Shown in pieces: positions 49,483 to 58,157 of a stretch of 64,000 bases of DNA. The number at the start of each line of letters is the position of its first letter. Position 1 is the stretch's first letter. Under the pieces are notes generated by a model. It was not told where the DNA came from, did not search any database, and saw nothing but the letters and a program-made list of their open reading frames with translations. The translations under genes and the position numbers were made by a program. Origin of the DNA: Croceimicrobium sp965656185 (lineage in GTDB: Bacteria > Bacteroidota > Bacteroidia > Flavobacteriales > Schleiferiaceae); assembly GCA_965656185.1 (NCBI GenBank), contig CBFHJH010000013.1:1-64000 (forward strand), read 5' to 3'.

Positions 49483-50370
49483 TTAAGCGTTGATACCTAA
49501 ACTAGATCCGTGGATCTGGGTGAAGAAAACGTCTTCCAAACTTGGGTCCACTGGGCTAAAACCATCACCTGGATTCGATTCGCTCAAGACATGAATTAAA
49601 GGACGTCCAGCAATCAGCTTTTCGGAGATCAAGCGGTACTCGGACTGGTAGCGATCCATCTCTTCTCGATCGATACTCTTTTGCCAAACTTGACCTTTTA
49701 AGTCCTGCACGGCAGTTTCTGGTGCGCCTTGGTAAATAATTCTACCCTGATTCATGATGGCCATCTGCGGACATAATTCGCGCACATCGTCTACAATATG
49801 GGTCGAAAGAATCACGATCACCTCAGAGCCCACGTCTGCCAATAAATTGTGAAAGCGATTTCGCTCCCCTGGATCCAATCCGGCGGTGGGCTCGTCTACA
49901 ATGATCAATTTAGGGTCACCAATCAAAGCTTGTGCGATTCCAATGCGCTGCTTCATCCCTCCTGAAAAGCCCTTCACACTTTTATGGCGTTTCTCGTAAA
50001 GATTGACTTTTTGAAGTAAATGACCGATCAAGTCTTTGCGCTCCCCTTTACTTTGAATTCCTTTTAGAACCGCCAGGTGATCTAAGAGCTGCCAAGCGGT
50101 AATCCGAGGGTAAACGCCAAATTCTTGAGGGAGATAACCCAATACTTTCCGAACTTCTTGGGGCTCTTTCAGAACATCAATGTCATTTAAAAAGACCAGG
50201 CCCGAATCCGCATTTTGCAAGCCGGCCAGAGTTCGCATCAATGAAGATTTACCCGCCCCATTGGGCCCAAGTAAGCCAAACAAACCCGTTCCGATCTCTA
50301 AAGAGACCTCATCTAAGGCTTTAACACCATTGGCGTAAATCTTATTTAATCCAGAAATTTTCAAGTGCAT
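49483..50370 (-). CDS. ABC transporter ATP-binding protein
   Basis: The 295-residue ATPase has Walker A GPNGAGKSSLMR near residue 38, signature GFSGGMKQRIG near 138, and Walker B LIIVDEPTAGLDPGERNR near 160. The last 60 residues are a variable extension. It energises the permease/M1 fusion encoded directly downstream. A perfect palindrome (50432-50447) lies about 60 nt upstream of its start and may be its operator. Confidence 0.94.
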   Translation of the reverse strand: MHLKISGLNKIYANGVKALDEVSLEIGTGLFGLLGPNGAGKSSLMRTLAGLQNADSGLVFLNDIDVLKEPQEVRKVLGYLPQEFGVYPRITAWQLLDHLAVLKGIQSKGERKDLIGHLLQKVNLYEKRHKSVKGFSGGMKQRIGIAQALIGDPKLIIVDEPTAGLDPGERNRFHNLLADVGSEVIVILSTHIVDDVRELCPQMAIMNQGRIIYQGAPETAVQDLKGQVWQKSIDREEMDRYQSEYRLISEKLIAGRPLIHVLSESNPGDGFSPVDPSLEDVFFTQIHGSSLGINA

Positions 50371-50431
50371 ATCCCTCGTTTTATATTATGGTCCAGCAAA
50401 TTACAGAATACTGGAAACGAAAAGAATACAC

Positions 50432-50447
50432 TGTCCGAAATCGGACA
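50432..50447. promoter_or_regulatory. Palindrome TGTCCGA-AA-TCGGACA
   Basis: A perfect 7-bp inverted repeat with a 2-bp centre lies between the icmF terminator and the ABC ATPase gene. Its symmetry, position and lack of a T-tract suggest a protein-binding site and not a terminator. The binding protein is unknown. Confidence 0.6.
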
Positions 50448-50448
50448 T

Positions 50449-50474
50449 AAAAAAAGCCCGGTAAAAACCGGGCT
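50449..50474 (-). terminator. Terminator of icmF
   Basis: AGCCCGGT / ACCGGGCT with loop AAAA on the plus strand; the minus strand continues into seven T residues. It lies 8 bp past the icmF stop. Confidence 0.9.
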
Positions 50475-50482
50475 CTTAATTT

Positions 50483-53400
50483 TTACATATTTCTGCGGTA
50501 TTGTCCGCCCACTTCAAATAAAGCAGAAGTGATTTGACCGAGACTACAGAATTTCACTGCCTCCATGAGCACATCAAAAATGTTCTCATTATGAATGGCA
50601 GCCTCTTGCAATTTTGCGATCCAATTAGCGGCCGTTTCTTCATTGCGCTCGTGAAGACCTTGCAGGTTTTTAATCTGCTGTTCTTTTTCATCCTTTGTGG
50701 CGCGAATCACTTCACCGGGGGTGGTGGTCGGCGAACCTTCAGAACTCAAGAAAGTGTTAACCCCAATTATTGGCATTTTACCATTGTGTTTTAAGGTCTC
50801 GTAATAAAGACTCTCTTCCTGAATCTTACCTCTTTGATACATAGTTTCCATGGCTCCTAAAACACCGCCTCTTTCGGTAATACGATCGAATTCGGTAAGT
50901 ACGGCTTCTTCTACCAAGTCGGTCAGTTCTTCTATGATGAAGCTCCCCTGGATCGGGTTTTCATTCTTGGCGAGCCCTAGTTCCTTGTTAATGATCAACT
51001 GAATAGCCATTGCTCTACGCACCGACTCCTCGGTAGGCGTGGTAATGGCTTCATCGTAAGCATTTGTATGTAAAGAGTTGCAGTTATCGTAAATGGCATA
51101 TAAGGCCTGCAATGTTGTCCGGATATCATTAAACTGTATTTCCTGGGCGTGCAAGGAACGACCTGAGGTTTGGATATGGTATTTCAACATCTGGGCCCTT
51201 GAGTTGGCGCCATATTTATTTTTAAGTGCTTTAGACCATATCCTACGGGCTGCTCTACCGATTACCGCATATTCTGGATCGATTCCATTACTGAAGAAGA
51301 AACTTAAGTTAGGCCCGAAGTCATTGATATCCATACCTCGGCTTAGGTAGTACTCCACATAAGTAAAGCCATTCGCTAAGGTAAAGGCCAACTGTGTAAT
51401 AGGGTTGGCGCCTGCCTCAGCAATATGATAGCCTGAAATAGATACCGAATAAAAGTTACGTACTTTATTGCGGATAAAGTTTTCTTGAACATCCCCCATC
51501 AGCCTTAAGGCAAACTCGGTAGAGAAAATACAGGTGTTCTGAGCTTGATCCTCTTTGAGGATATCGGCTTGCACCGTGCCTCGGACAACCGCGAGAGTTC
51601 GGGCCTTGATATCAGCATAAACTTCAGCCGGTAAGACTTGGTCGCCACTCAAGCCAAGCAGCATTAAGCCTAGTCCCTTGTTTCCCTTCGGTAAATATCC
51701 TTTTACCGCTACTCCGCTCAAGGGCTCTTGCTCAATCCGATCAATCGGACTTCCCTCTGGCATTCCTTGGTAGAATGGACGAGGTACTCCATGATCATCA
51801 TAGAGTTCTTTGAATTTCTTCTCTACCTCCCCTTCAAGTCCGTTTTCACGGATGTACATTTCGCATTTCTGATCTACGGCTGCGTTCATGAAAAATGCCA
51901 ATAGCATTGGGGCTGGACCGTTAATGGTCATTGATACCGAAGTACTTGGTGCGCAGAGATCAAAACCTGAATATAATTTCTTTGCATCGGTAAGCGTACA
52001 GATACTCACCCCGGAATTACCGATCTTCCCGTAGATATCTGGGCGATAATCTGGATCATTACCGTAAAGAGTAACCGAATCAAATGCCGTGCTTAAACGG
52101 GCCGCAGGCATATCCTGACTCACATAATGAAAGCGACGGTTAGTCCTTTCCGGACCGCCTTCACCTGCAAACATTCGGGTTGGATCCTCCCCGGTACGTT
52201 TAAAAGGATATATTCCGGCAGTGTATGGGAACTCTCCCGGCACGTTTTCTTGTAGGTTCCACTGTAGCAAATCGCCCCAAGCGCGATACTTGGGAAGAGA
52301 TACCTTAGGCACCATGGTATGCGACAAGGACTCAGTATGGGTTTGAATCTTAATCTCTTTACCGCGAACACTAAAAACATAGAGTTCGTCTTTATAGCGT
52401 TTCACCTTGCCTTCCCAATCCTTTATCACGTCCCAATTATGAGGATCTAGATCTTTTTTAAGTTCGGTAAATTTGTTAATGAGTTCTTTTACCGTTGCAT
52501 CTTCAGATTCCGGGTTCTCATCTTGCAATAGATCAGGACCCCCAAAACTTAGGACAGCCTGGTAAAGACCATACAGTTTTTGTGCTACCTCTGCATCTTC
52601 ATTCGCCTTTTTATCATAGGCTCGATTGTTCTCAGAGATCTCTGAAAGGTAACGGGTACGATTAGGGGGGATGATGTATATCTTCTCACTCATCTCACCG
52701 GTGCTCTTAAAATCACTCTTCAAGTGCTCGGCGCCAGTTCTTTCTACTATGGTATCCATGATCGCCTTATACAAGGCATTCGTACCGGGATCGTTAAATT
52801 GACTCGCTATACTACCAAATACAGGCATATCCTCCGGATCCTTATCCCATAGCCCGTGATTGCGTTGGTACTGCTTTTTCACATCACGCAAAGCGTCTAA
52901 GGCACCACGCTTATCGAATTTGTTCAATGCGATAAGATCGGCAAAGTCCAACATGTCGATTTTTTCCAATTGCGTAGCCGCACCATATTCGGGGGTCATC
53001 ACGTACATCGACACATCACTGTGCTCAATAATTTCGGTATCACTCTGACCAATTCCAGAGGTTTCCAGTATAATGAGATCGAATTGGGCCGCCTTGAGAA
53101 TATTGATCGCTTCTTGCACGTGTTTGCTTAAAGCCAAATTACTTTGACGTGTAGCCAGTGAACGCATGTAAACTCGATCGTTACGGATCGCATTCATCCG
53201 AATTCGGTCACCTAACAAAGCGCCACCGGTCTTTCTTTTTGAAGGATCAACGGAAACGATCGCTAGGGTTTTGTCTTCATGGTCGATCAAAAAGCGGCGA
53301 ACGAGTTCATCAACCAAAGAACTTTTCCCAGCACCTCCGGTACCGGTAATTCCTAAGACTGGAATAGTTGACTTTTCAGCCTCAGCGTCTATTTCCTTTA

Positions 53401-53950
53401 AGATCGCCGCCGAGTCTTCTGGGAAGTTTTCTGCCGCAGAAATAAGTTTAGCCAAGGCTGGTTTAGACTTTTCTTTAAGATGTGCCACATCACCATTAAG
53501 GTTAACACCTGTAGGAAAATCGGCTTGTTGCACCATGTCGTTGATCATGCCTTGCAGGCCCAATTCCCGTCCATCATCGGGAGAATAGATACGATCTATC
53601 CCATATTCATGCAGCTCCTTGATTTCCTCAGGCAGGATAACTCCGCCCCCGCCTCCGAAGATCTTAATGTGAGGCGCGTCCTTCTCCTTGAGTAGGTCGA
53701 ACATATACTTAAAGTACTCGATATGTCCACCTTGGTAAGAAGTCATGGCAATAGCCTGGGCATCTTCTTGAATGGCGGTATTTACCACTTCCTCTACCGA
53801 ACGATCGTGACCGAGGTGAATAACCTCACAACCAGTAGACTGGATGATCCTCCGCATGATATTGATGGCCGCATCATGGCCGTCGAAAAGGGAGGCTGCG
53901 GTAACGATTCTAACCTTATGCTTGGGTTTATAGGGTGCTACTTCTTGCAT
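50483..53950 (-). CDS. icmF: Fused isobutyryl-CoA mutase IcmF-type protein
   Basis: The 1155-residue protein joins three parts. An N-terminal B12-binding domain (about 12-150) carries SLFDGHDAAIN with the cobalt-ligand His and a GGGGG loop. A MeaB-like GTPase chaperone (about 190-410) has P-loop GTGGAGKSSLVDEL. A C-terminal mutase half begins near 545. Substrate-pocket segments GIYPFKRTGEDPTRMF and GTVQADILKEDQAQNT match IcmF, which rearranges isobutyryl-CoA to n-butyryl-CoA, rather than methylmalonyl-CoA mutase. Acyl-CoA specificity can be broader (isovaleryl/pivalyl). It has its own TAAATTTG element and terminator. Confidence 0.93.
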   Translation of the reverse strand: MQEVAPYKPKHKVRIVTAASLFDGHDAAINIMRRIIQSTGCEVIHLGHDRSVEEVVNTAIQEDAQAIAMTSYQGGHIEYFKYMFDLLKEKDAPHIKIFGGGGGVILPEEIKELHEYGIDRIYSPDDGRELGLQGMINDMVQQADFPTGVNLNGDVAHLKEKSKPALAKLISAAENFPEDSAAILKEIDAEAEKSTIPVLGITGTGGAGKSSLVDELVRRFLIDHEDKTLAIVSVDPSKRKTGGALLGDRIRMNAIRNDRVYMRSLATRQSNLALSKHVQEAINILKAAQFDLIILETSGIGQSDTEIIEHSDVSMYVMTPEYGAATQLEKIDMLDFADLIALNKFDKRGALDALRDVKKQYQRNHGLWDKDPEDMPVFGSIASQFNDPGTNALYKAIMDTIVERTGAEHLKSDFKSTGEMSEKIYIIPPNRTRYLSEISENNRAYDKKANEDAEVAQKLYGLYQAVLSFGGPDLLQDENPESEDATVKELINKFTELKKDLDPHNWDVIKDWEGKVKRYKDELYVFSVRGKEIKIQTHTESLSHTMVPKVSLPKYRAWGDLLQWNLQENVPGEFPYTAGIYPFKRTGEDPTRMFAGEGGPERTNRRFHYVSQDMPAARLSTAFDSVTLYGNDPDYRPDIYGKIGNSGVSICTLTDAKKLYSGFDLCAPSTSVSMTINGPAPMLLAFFMNAAVDQKCEMYIRENGLEGEVEKKFKELYDDHGVPRPFYQGMPEGSPIDRIEQEPLSGVAVKGYLPKGNKGLGLMLLGLSGDQVLPAEVYADIKARTLAVVRGTVQADILKEDQAQNTCIFSTEFALRLMGDVQENFIRNKVRNFYSVSISGYHIAEAGANPITQLAFTLANGFTYVEYYLSRGMDINDFGPNLSFFFSNGIDPEYAVIGRAARRIWSKALKNKYGANSRAQMLKYHIQTSGRSLHAQEIQFNDIRTTLQALYAIYDNCNSLHTNAYDEAITTPTEESVRRAMAIQLIINKELGLAKNENPIQGSFIIEELTDLVEEAVLTEFDRITERGGVLGAMETMYQRGKIQEESLYYETLKHNGKMPIIGVNTFLSSEGSPTTTPGEVIRATKDEKEQQIKNLQGLHERNEETAANWIAKLQEAAIHNENIFDVLMEAVKFCSLGQITSALFEVGGQYRRNM

Positions 53951-53970
53951 GGCGCTTTTTTTGAGTTCGG

Positions 53971-53978
53971 CAAATTTA
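53971..53978 (-). promoter_or_regulatory. Putative icmF -7 element
   Basis: TAAATTTG on the minus strand matches TAnnTTTG, 20 nt before the ATG. No -33 box is clear. Confidence 0.5.
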
Positions 53979-54049
53979 ATAATACGAGCGCAGAGAGCGG
54001 TGAAATATTGGATATTGCTTATTGAAACAGACCTTTTACTAAGGCAAGC

Positions 54050-54079
54050 TTGCTCGCTGCGAAGAGGAAACTACCTTTG
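54050..54079 (+). promoter_or_regulatory. Promoter of the small secreted protein gene
   Basis: TTG (54050-54052), 19 nt, TACCTTTG (54072-54079). It predicts transcription from about 54085 and so favours the ATG at 54095 over 54050. Confidence 0.7.
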
Positions 54080-54094
54080 TGGAAATTGACATTT

Positions 54095-54505
54095 ATGCGT
54101 CCCCTATTGTTCGCTACCCTCTTGCTGGTAAGCTTTTCCCTTTCTGCTCAAGAAGCTAAAGTGGTACCCATCGAAACCTTTCCGGTAGACGCTACCCTCA
54201 TAAGTCCCCTTGAAGGCAGTATCGATCGAGGGATAATTCGCATCGAACGCATTCAAAACAATCCTTACCAAATTGAAAGTGGAGATACCCTTCTGGTGAA
54301 ATTTTACTTTACCCTTAAAGCGATGAATAATGAACCCGACCTAGTTGGGATCAAGTCAGGAGAAACCTTTAGTGCCCGGATGGCCGCTCGTCAAAACAAT
54401 TTTGATGGTTCCTACTTCTACCAAGTATACCACTATAAAAATATTAGTCGTATCAAAGCCCTAAAACGGGAGGAATCTCTTTCAAGTGATGAACCTCAAA
54501 AGTAA
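54095..54505 (+). CDS. Small secreted hypothetical protein
   Basis: I do not recognise the family. From the ATG at 54095 the protein has 136 residues: a signal peptide (MRPLLFATLLLVSFSLSAQ), then a compact region with beta-rich segments (IRIERIQNNPYQIESGDTLLVKFYF). It has no cysteine and no sorting domain. The ATG at 54050 lies inside the promoter and would place a charged stretch before the signal sequence. The last 53 bp overlap the 3' end of the convergent HAD gene. Confidence 0.72.
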   Translation: MRPLLFATLLLVSFSLSAQEAKVVPIETFPVDATLISPLEGSIDRGIIRIERIQNNPYQIESGDTLLVKFYFTLKAMNNEPDLVGIKSGETFSARMAARQNNFDGSYFYQVYHYKNISRIKALKREESLSSDEPQK

Positions 54506-55151
54506 GTCGCTCTTGATGTACTTGTCGCTTAGGGTTAAAATAGATCTGGTCCATACCCACCTTTCGCGCCCCCAATACATCTACCACTAGATTATCACCG
54601 ATCATTAAAGAGTTTTTACGCTCCGCCTTGGCCCGATTCATGGCCTCCACAAAAATACCAGCTGCGGGTTTATTCACTCCAACTTCGTCGCTGGTAATTA
54701 CCTCTTCAAAAAAAGGTGCCAACTTACTTTCCTGCAGTTTAATGTGCTGTGTTTCTGCAAAGCCATTGGTAATAATATGTAGTTGAAAAGCATCTTTCAA
54801 CTTTTCCAACATCGCCATGCAGCCCGGGAAAAGCTGGGTCTTGCGCGGCGCTAAATCAATGTAATCCTGCTCAAAGCTCAGTATTCTCGCTTCATCGGTA
54901 ATATTGAGTTTTGCGAAACTCACAACAAAGCGCTGATGCCTCAACTCCTTTTTGGTAATCCTATTTTCTCGGTATAAGGCCCACATGCGATCATTCACCT
55001 GATAGTAAGTCTCTAAAAAGGACCCTACTTCAAAGCCTGAAATTGCCTGCCAGTTATAAGCTTCATAGAGCTCCACCATAGCCTCTTTAGAATTTGCTTC
55101 AAAATCCCAAAGGGTATGGTCTAGGTCAAAAAATAAATGCTGATACTTCAT
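54453..55151 (-). CDS. HAD family hydrolase, YjjG-type nucleotidase
   Basis: The 232-residue haloacid-dehalogenase phosphatase has motif I FFDLDHTLWDFE at residue 8, motif II HIITNGFAETQ near 113, and motif III/IV GVNKPAAGIF...SLMIGDNLVVDVLGA near 155-190. The order and the helical cap after motif I match YjjG pyrimidine/noncanonical nucleotide 5'-nucleotidases. It overlaps the FemAB-like gene by 4 nt (ATGA). Confidence 0.92.
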   Translation of the reverse strand: MKYQHLFFDLDHTLWDFEANSKEAMVELYEAYNWQAISGFEVGSFLETYYQVNDRMWALYRENRITKKELRHQRFVVSFAKLNITDEARILSFEQDYIDLAPRKTQLFPGCMAMLEKLKDAFQLHIITNGFAETQHIKLQESKLAPFFEEVITSDEVGVNKPAAGIFVEAMNRAKAERKNSLMIGDNLVVDVLGARKVGMDQIYFNPKRQVHQERLTFEVHHLKEIPPVLGL

Positions 55152-56068
55152 TTTTTTAATAGGGATAATGGCCAGGGTAAACGGTTCAGCTTTAAGCGAT
55201 AATACGAATGCTCTTCCGCGCCAAAAGATTTATAGAAGCGCGCCAAACCTGGATTTTGAGAGCCCTCAAAGTCCAAGAAATCGAATTTCCCACTGTGATA
55301 GATCAAATACTCGTTTAGCAAGTAGGCCATGGCGTTTTCCTCCTTGCCAATGGGAGTATTGGCAGATAATAGAAAGGTACTTCTACCCTGGTATTCTACA
55401 AACACTGCTCCGCAAATCAATTGATTGGGACCGCCATAAACACTATACACCTTCGCCAAGCCCTTATGCATCAGTTGGTAAAGAACTTGCTCCATATTAC
55501 TAAAGAACTCGGGAGCAAGTTTCAATTCCTGCATTCGCTCTTCCTTAAACAAGCTGAGGATGAGTTCGGCGCTATCGTTTTCAAATAGTTGCAGCTTGGT
55601 ATCGGATAGCTTTTTTAACTTACGTTTTAAGTTGGTATTAAAACCTTCATAAACTTGTTCGTAGGATTTTGCTAAAGGCACCAAGTAATTGGGCATGGCC
55701 GTTAATTTCCATGGCTGCCCCCAGAGATCGTTAAAAAACTGCCCTTCATTTAAATAAAGGTCGGCGAAGGAAACTTTCTCGGCCATGGCCACGGCAAAGG
55801 CGGTAATCTGTTCTTCACTGAGTTCCTTCTTACTAAAAATCCCTAATTGCTGAATTGCATACGGACGGTAGTAGTACTTAATTCCAAAACGCTTTTTGAA
55901 GGGCAAAGGCCAAACCGCATCATAATCGTTTAAAATCAAACAATCCCATTGTCGGGCTACAGAGTTCAAATACCAACTATGACCGTATGGTAAGTGCTTG
56001 TGATCACGTTGAACGCATAAATCGTATTTCTTGATATCAAGGTATGCTTGAGTTTTAAATTGAATCAT
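55148..56068 (-). CDS. FemAB/GNAT-like acyltransferase
   Basis: The 306-residue protein has the fold pattern of the FemAB/GNAT (Acetyltransf_6) group: a start with HGHSWYLNSVARQWDCLIL-like residues, YRPYAIQQLGIFS near 67, and a C-terminal GAVFVEYQGRSTFLLSANTP...YLLNEYLIYH near 215-265 that resembles an acyl-CoA or aminoacyl-tRNA site. Relatives add amino acids to peptidoglycan bridges or acylate surface sugars. It overlaps both neighbours by 4 nt, so it is translated with a polysaccharide deacetylase and a YjjG phosphatase. Confidence 0.75.
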   Translation of the reverse strand: MIQFKTQAYLDIKKYDLCVQRDHKHLPYGHSWYLNSVARQWDCLILNDYDAVWPLPFKKRFGIKYYYRPYAIQQLGIFSKKELSEEQITAFAVAMAEKVSFADLYLNEGQFFNDLWGQPWKLTAMPNYLVPLAKSYEQVYEGFNTNLKRKLKKLSDTKLQLFENDSAELILSLFKEERMQELKLAPEFFSNMEQVLYQLMHKGLAKVYSVYGGPNQLICGAVFVEYQGRSTFLLSANTPIGKEENAMAYLLNEYLIYHSGKFDFLDFEGSQNPGLARFYKSFGAEEHSYYRLKLNRLPWPLSLLKK

Positions 56069-57369
56069 ACCGCCTTAACTACCATTTTTTCGAACAGCGC
56101 ATTCCAACCCTGCCACTCAGGCTCTTTTTCGCTGTAGATCCGATTGTGCCAGATAGGAATAAACTCGCCCCCGTATTTTCGATAGGTTTCAATGTAATAA
56201 GAAACGATTTCCCAGGCGTCTTCTGGCCTTTGTTGGAGGTAATAAATAAAAGTTCCATCCATAAATGGGAAAGGATGAATAAGCAAAGGAGTTTCAATTT
56301 CTTGTTCCAAATCATAAAAACGAAATGGAGTACAAATACCGGCTCTAAAGCCATGGGTAGATGCATAGCCCATTGAATAATCGTCACTTATTTCCAACTG
56401 CAATAAGTTACGGTAGGTAAGCGGGAAACGCAACTTCAAAAAATGCTGTCTACTTTTCTTGATGTCCTTCTTAAGTACCCGTTGGAGCGATTGTAGTTCC
56501 TCCTCGAGGTACTCGAAACTGTCGTTACTGCGGTAGGAAGGGTGTATTCCCATTTCACAGAAATCGGCAATTCCTTTCAAATAACGCTGCAGTCTAGAAG
56601 AGTACCTGGTAAGAGATCTGTCGTACTGCCCCATGCGACCGAATAGGGCAAAATAGATCGTTTGGAAGCGATGCTTTTCCTGAAGGCCTTGTACAAAGTC
56701 GAACGTATCGTAAGGGTCTTTTCGAGAACCAAGAATACTTCGAGTGCGATCCCATGCATTGCTAAAGTTTAATGATAAAAAGTCTTGGGCATAACCCCCA
56801 ATTACTCGGAATATACCCTTCCCCATATAGGCGGCAGCATTGTCGATGTCGACCGAATTGTAGAATTTATATTGTGGCCTCTTAAATTCTATGTTGGGGT
56901 TGTGCTCTTGAAGTAACTCGGCCAATATCTCAGCGTAGGCATTTACCAATGGAATACTCAGAGCATCCATTTTATGCATCAAACTTTCCTGAGCGGGAAA
57001 CCGATTATGTTCGTCAGGTATGAAGGGCATGTATTCCTCATAGCGACTAACTAAATAAAAAGAAGCAGCTAAGGGGTCAAAAGGTAAGTGAGACTGCTTA
57101 CCACTCAGAAAGAAAGTGGGCACACCTTTGTAATGACCAAAGCTTAAGTCTTGCTCAGAAATATCGGTTTCTTGCAAAAGTGAAGCCGATTGTAGAAAAA
57201 CTCCGCTCTGTAAAGCGTCTCTGGAGTAATTGATCTTGGGTATGGTGGTTTGAAGATATTCCTGTTTGTCGCTTGTATATCGAATTTTCAAACCTAAGAG
57301 GTCCCCAAAAATCAAGCGACTTATGTAACGTACGCGCGGAGTAAGATGGGGCACATAGAACAATAGCAT
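56065..57369 (-). CDS. Polysaccharide deacetylase family protein (DUF7033)
   Basis: The 434-residue protein has an N-terminal domain of about 130 residues (LLFYVPHLTPRVRYISRLIFGDLLGL, typical of DUF7033). A NodB-like deacetylase barrel follows with NSVDIDNAAAYMGKG near residue 170 as the metal-binding Asp-Asp equivalent and GIHPSYRSND near 275 as the His region. It probably removes acetyl groups from an extracellular or lipid-linked glycan. The ATG at 57369 comes four bases after TATCTTTG, suggesting a leaderless transcript. Three overlapping genes follow on. Confidence 0.85.
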   Translation of the reverse strand: MLLFYVPHLTPRVRYISRLIFGDLLGLKIRYTSDKQEYLQTTIPKINYSRDALQSGVFLQSASLLQETDISEQDLSFGHYKGVPTFFLSGKQSHLPFDPLAASFYLVSRYEEYMPFIPDEHNRFPAQESLMHKMDALSIPLVNAYAEILAELLQEHNPNIEFKRPQYKFYNSVDIDNAAAYMGKGIFRVIGGYAQDFLSLNFSNAWDRTRSILGSRKDPYDTFDFVQGLQEKHRFQTIYFALFGRMGQYDRSLTRYSSRLQRYLKGIADFCEMGIHPSYRSNDSFEYLEEELQSLQRVLKKDIKKSRQHFLKLRFPLTYRNLLQLEISDDYSMGYASTHGFRAGICTPFRFYDLEQEIETPLLIHPFPFMDGTFIYYLQQRPEDAWEIVSYYIETYRKYGGEFIPIWHNRIYSEKEPEWQGWNALFEKMVVKAV

Positions 57370-57373
57370 TCCA

Positions 57374-57381
57374 CAAAGATA
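57374..57381 (-). promoter_or_regulatory. Possible -7 element directly before the DUF7033 gene
   Basis: TATCTTTG on the minus strand, then TGGA and the ATG. It fits TAnnTTTG; a -33 box is not evident, and the radC stop is only 26 bp upstream, so it could be chance. Confidence 0.4.
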
Positions 57382-57395
57382 GGATAGAATAGAGA

Positions 57396-58091
57396 TCAGA
57401 TCATACCTTCATCACTAAAGCTGAAATATCCCCCTTCGGTGACTATCAAATGGTCCAATACTGCTATGTCTATTAATTGGCCCGACTCCGACATCTTACG
57501 GGTTAATTGTTGATCGGCCGAACTGGGATTCAAACTTCCACTGGGGTGATTATGCGCTAAAATTAGGGCGGTAGACTTTAATTCTAAGGCAATTTTAAAA
57601 ACTGTCCGGATATCAGCTAAAGTTCCGGTCAGACCACCTTTACTAATTTGTTTTAAGGCTAAAAGCCGATTGTGATTATTGAGGTAGAGTACCCAAAATT
57701 CCTCATAATCCTTATGAGCCAAAATGGGTTCAAGGTGCTGAAAGGCATCCTGACTGCTTTTTACCTGAGCTTTGACTTTTGCCTTGGCCGAGCGCATTCT
57801 CCTACCCAATTCTATTGCAGCTAGAATATGCGCGGTCTTGGCTAAGCCTACTCCCGAAAACGCCATTAGATCCGAGGCTGTGAAACGTTGCAGTTCCATC
57901 AGATTATTATCGCATGATTGTAGAATCTTCTTGGCTAGATCGAGTGCGGTATCCTTAATACTGCCACTGCCTATGAATATTGCCAATAATTCGGCATCGC
58001 TTAACTGAGCACTCCCTTTATTAATTAGCTTCTCGCGCGGGCGGTCGTCTTCCGCCCAGGCCTTGATGGCCATTTTTGATTTAGTGTACAT
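57396..58091 (-). CDS. radC: RadC family JAMM/MPN protein
   Basis: The 231-residue protein has an N-terminal helix-hairpin-helix-like part (EDDRPREKLINKGSAQLSDAELLAIFIGSGS; FSGVGLAKTAHILAAIELGRR) and a C-terminal JAMM metalloprotease-like domain. The zinc motif is HNHPSGSLNPSSADQQLT near residue 175 and ends with an Asp. RadC proteins were linked to DNA repair, but the biochemical function is unproven. The ATG at 58091 gives the normal N-terminal spacing; 58073 is an alternative. Confidence 0.93.
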   Translation of the reverse strand: MYTKSKMAIKAWAEDDRPREKLINKGSAQLSDAELLAIFIGSGSIKDTALDLAKKILQSCDNNLMELQRFTASDLMAFSGVGLAKTAHILAAIELGRRMRSAKAKVKAQVKSSQDAFQHLEPILAHKDYEEFWVLYLNNHNRLLALKQISKGGLTGTLADIRTVFKIALELKSTALILAHNHPSGSLNPSSADQQLTRKMSESGQLIDIAVLDHLIVTEGGYFSFSDEGMI

Positions 58092-58106
58092 GGCCTACAA
58101 AGAAAA

Positions 58107-58131
58107 AAGCCGTGGAAGGAATCCACGGCTT
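58107..58131 (-). terminator. Terminator of the YceI gene
   Basis: AAGCCGTGGA / TCCACGGCTT with loop AGGAA; on the minus strand it continues into TTTTCTTTG. It lies between the YceI stop and radC. Confidence 0.88.
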
Positions 58132-58157
58132 CTAATTGTTTAACAACTGCTTCTCTA

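Noticed and set aside
53723..54025. 100-codon plus-strand ORF antisense to the icmF start
   Set aside because: It lies almost wholly over the conserved B12-binding domain on the other strand.
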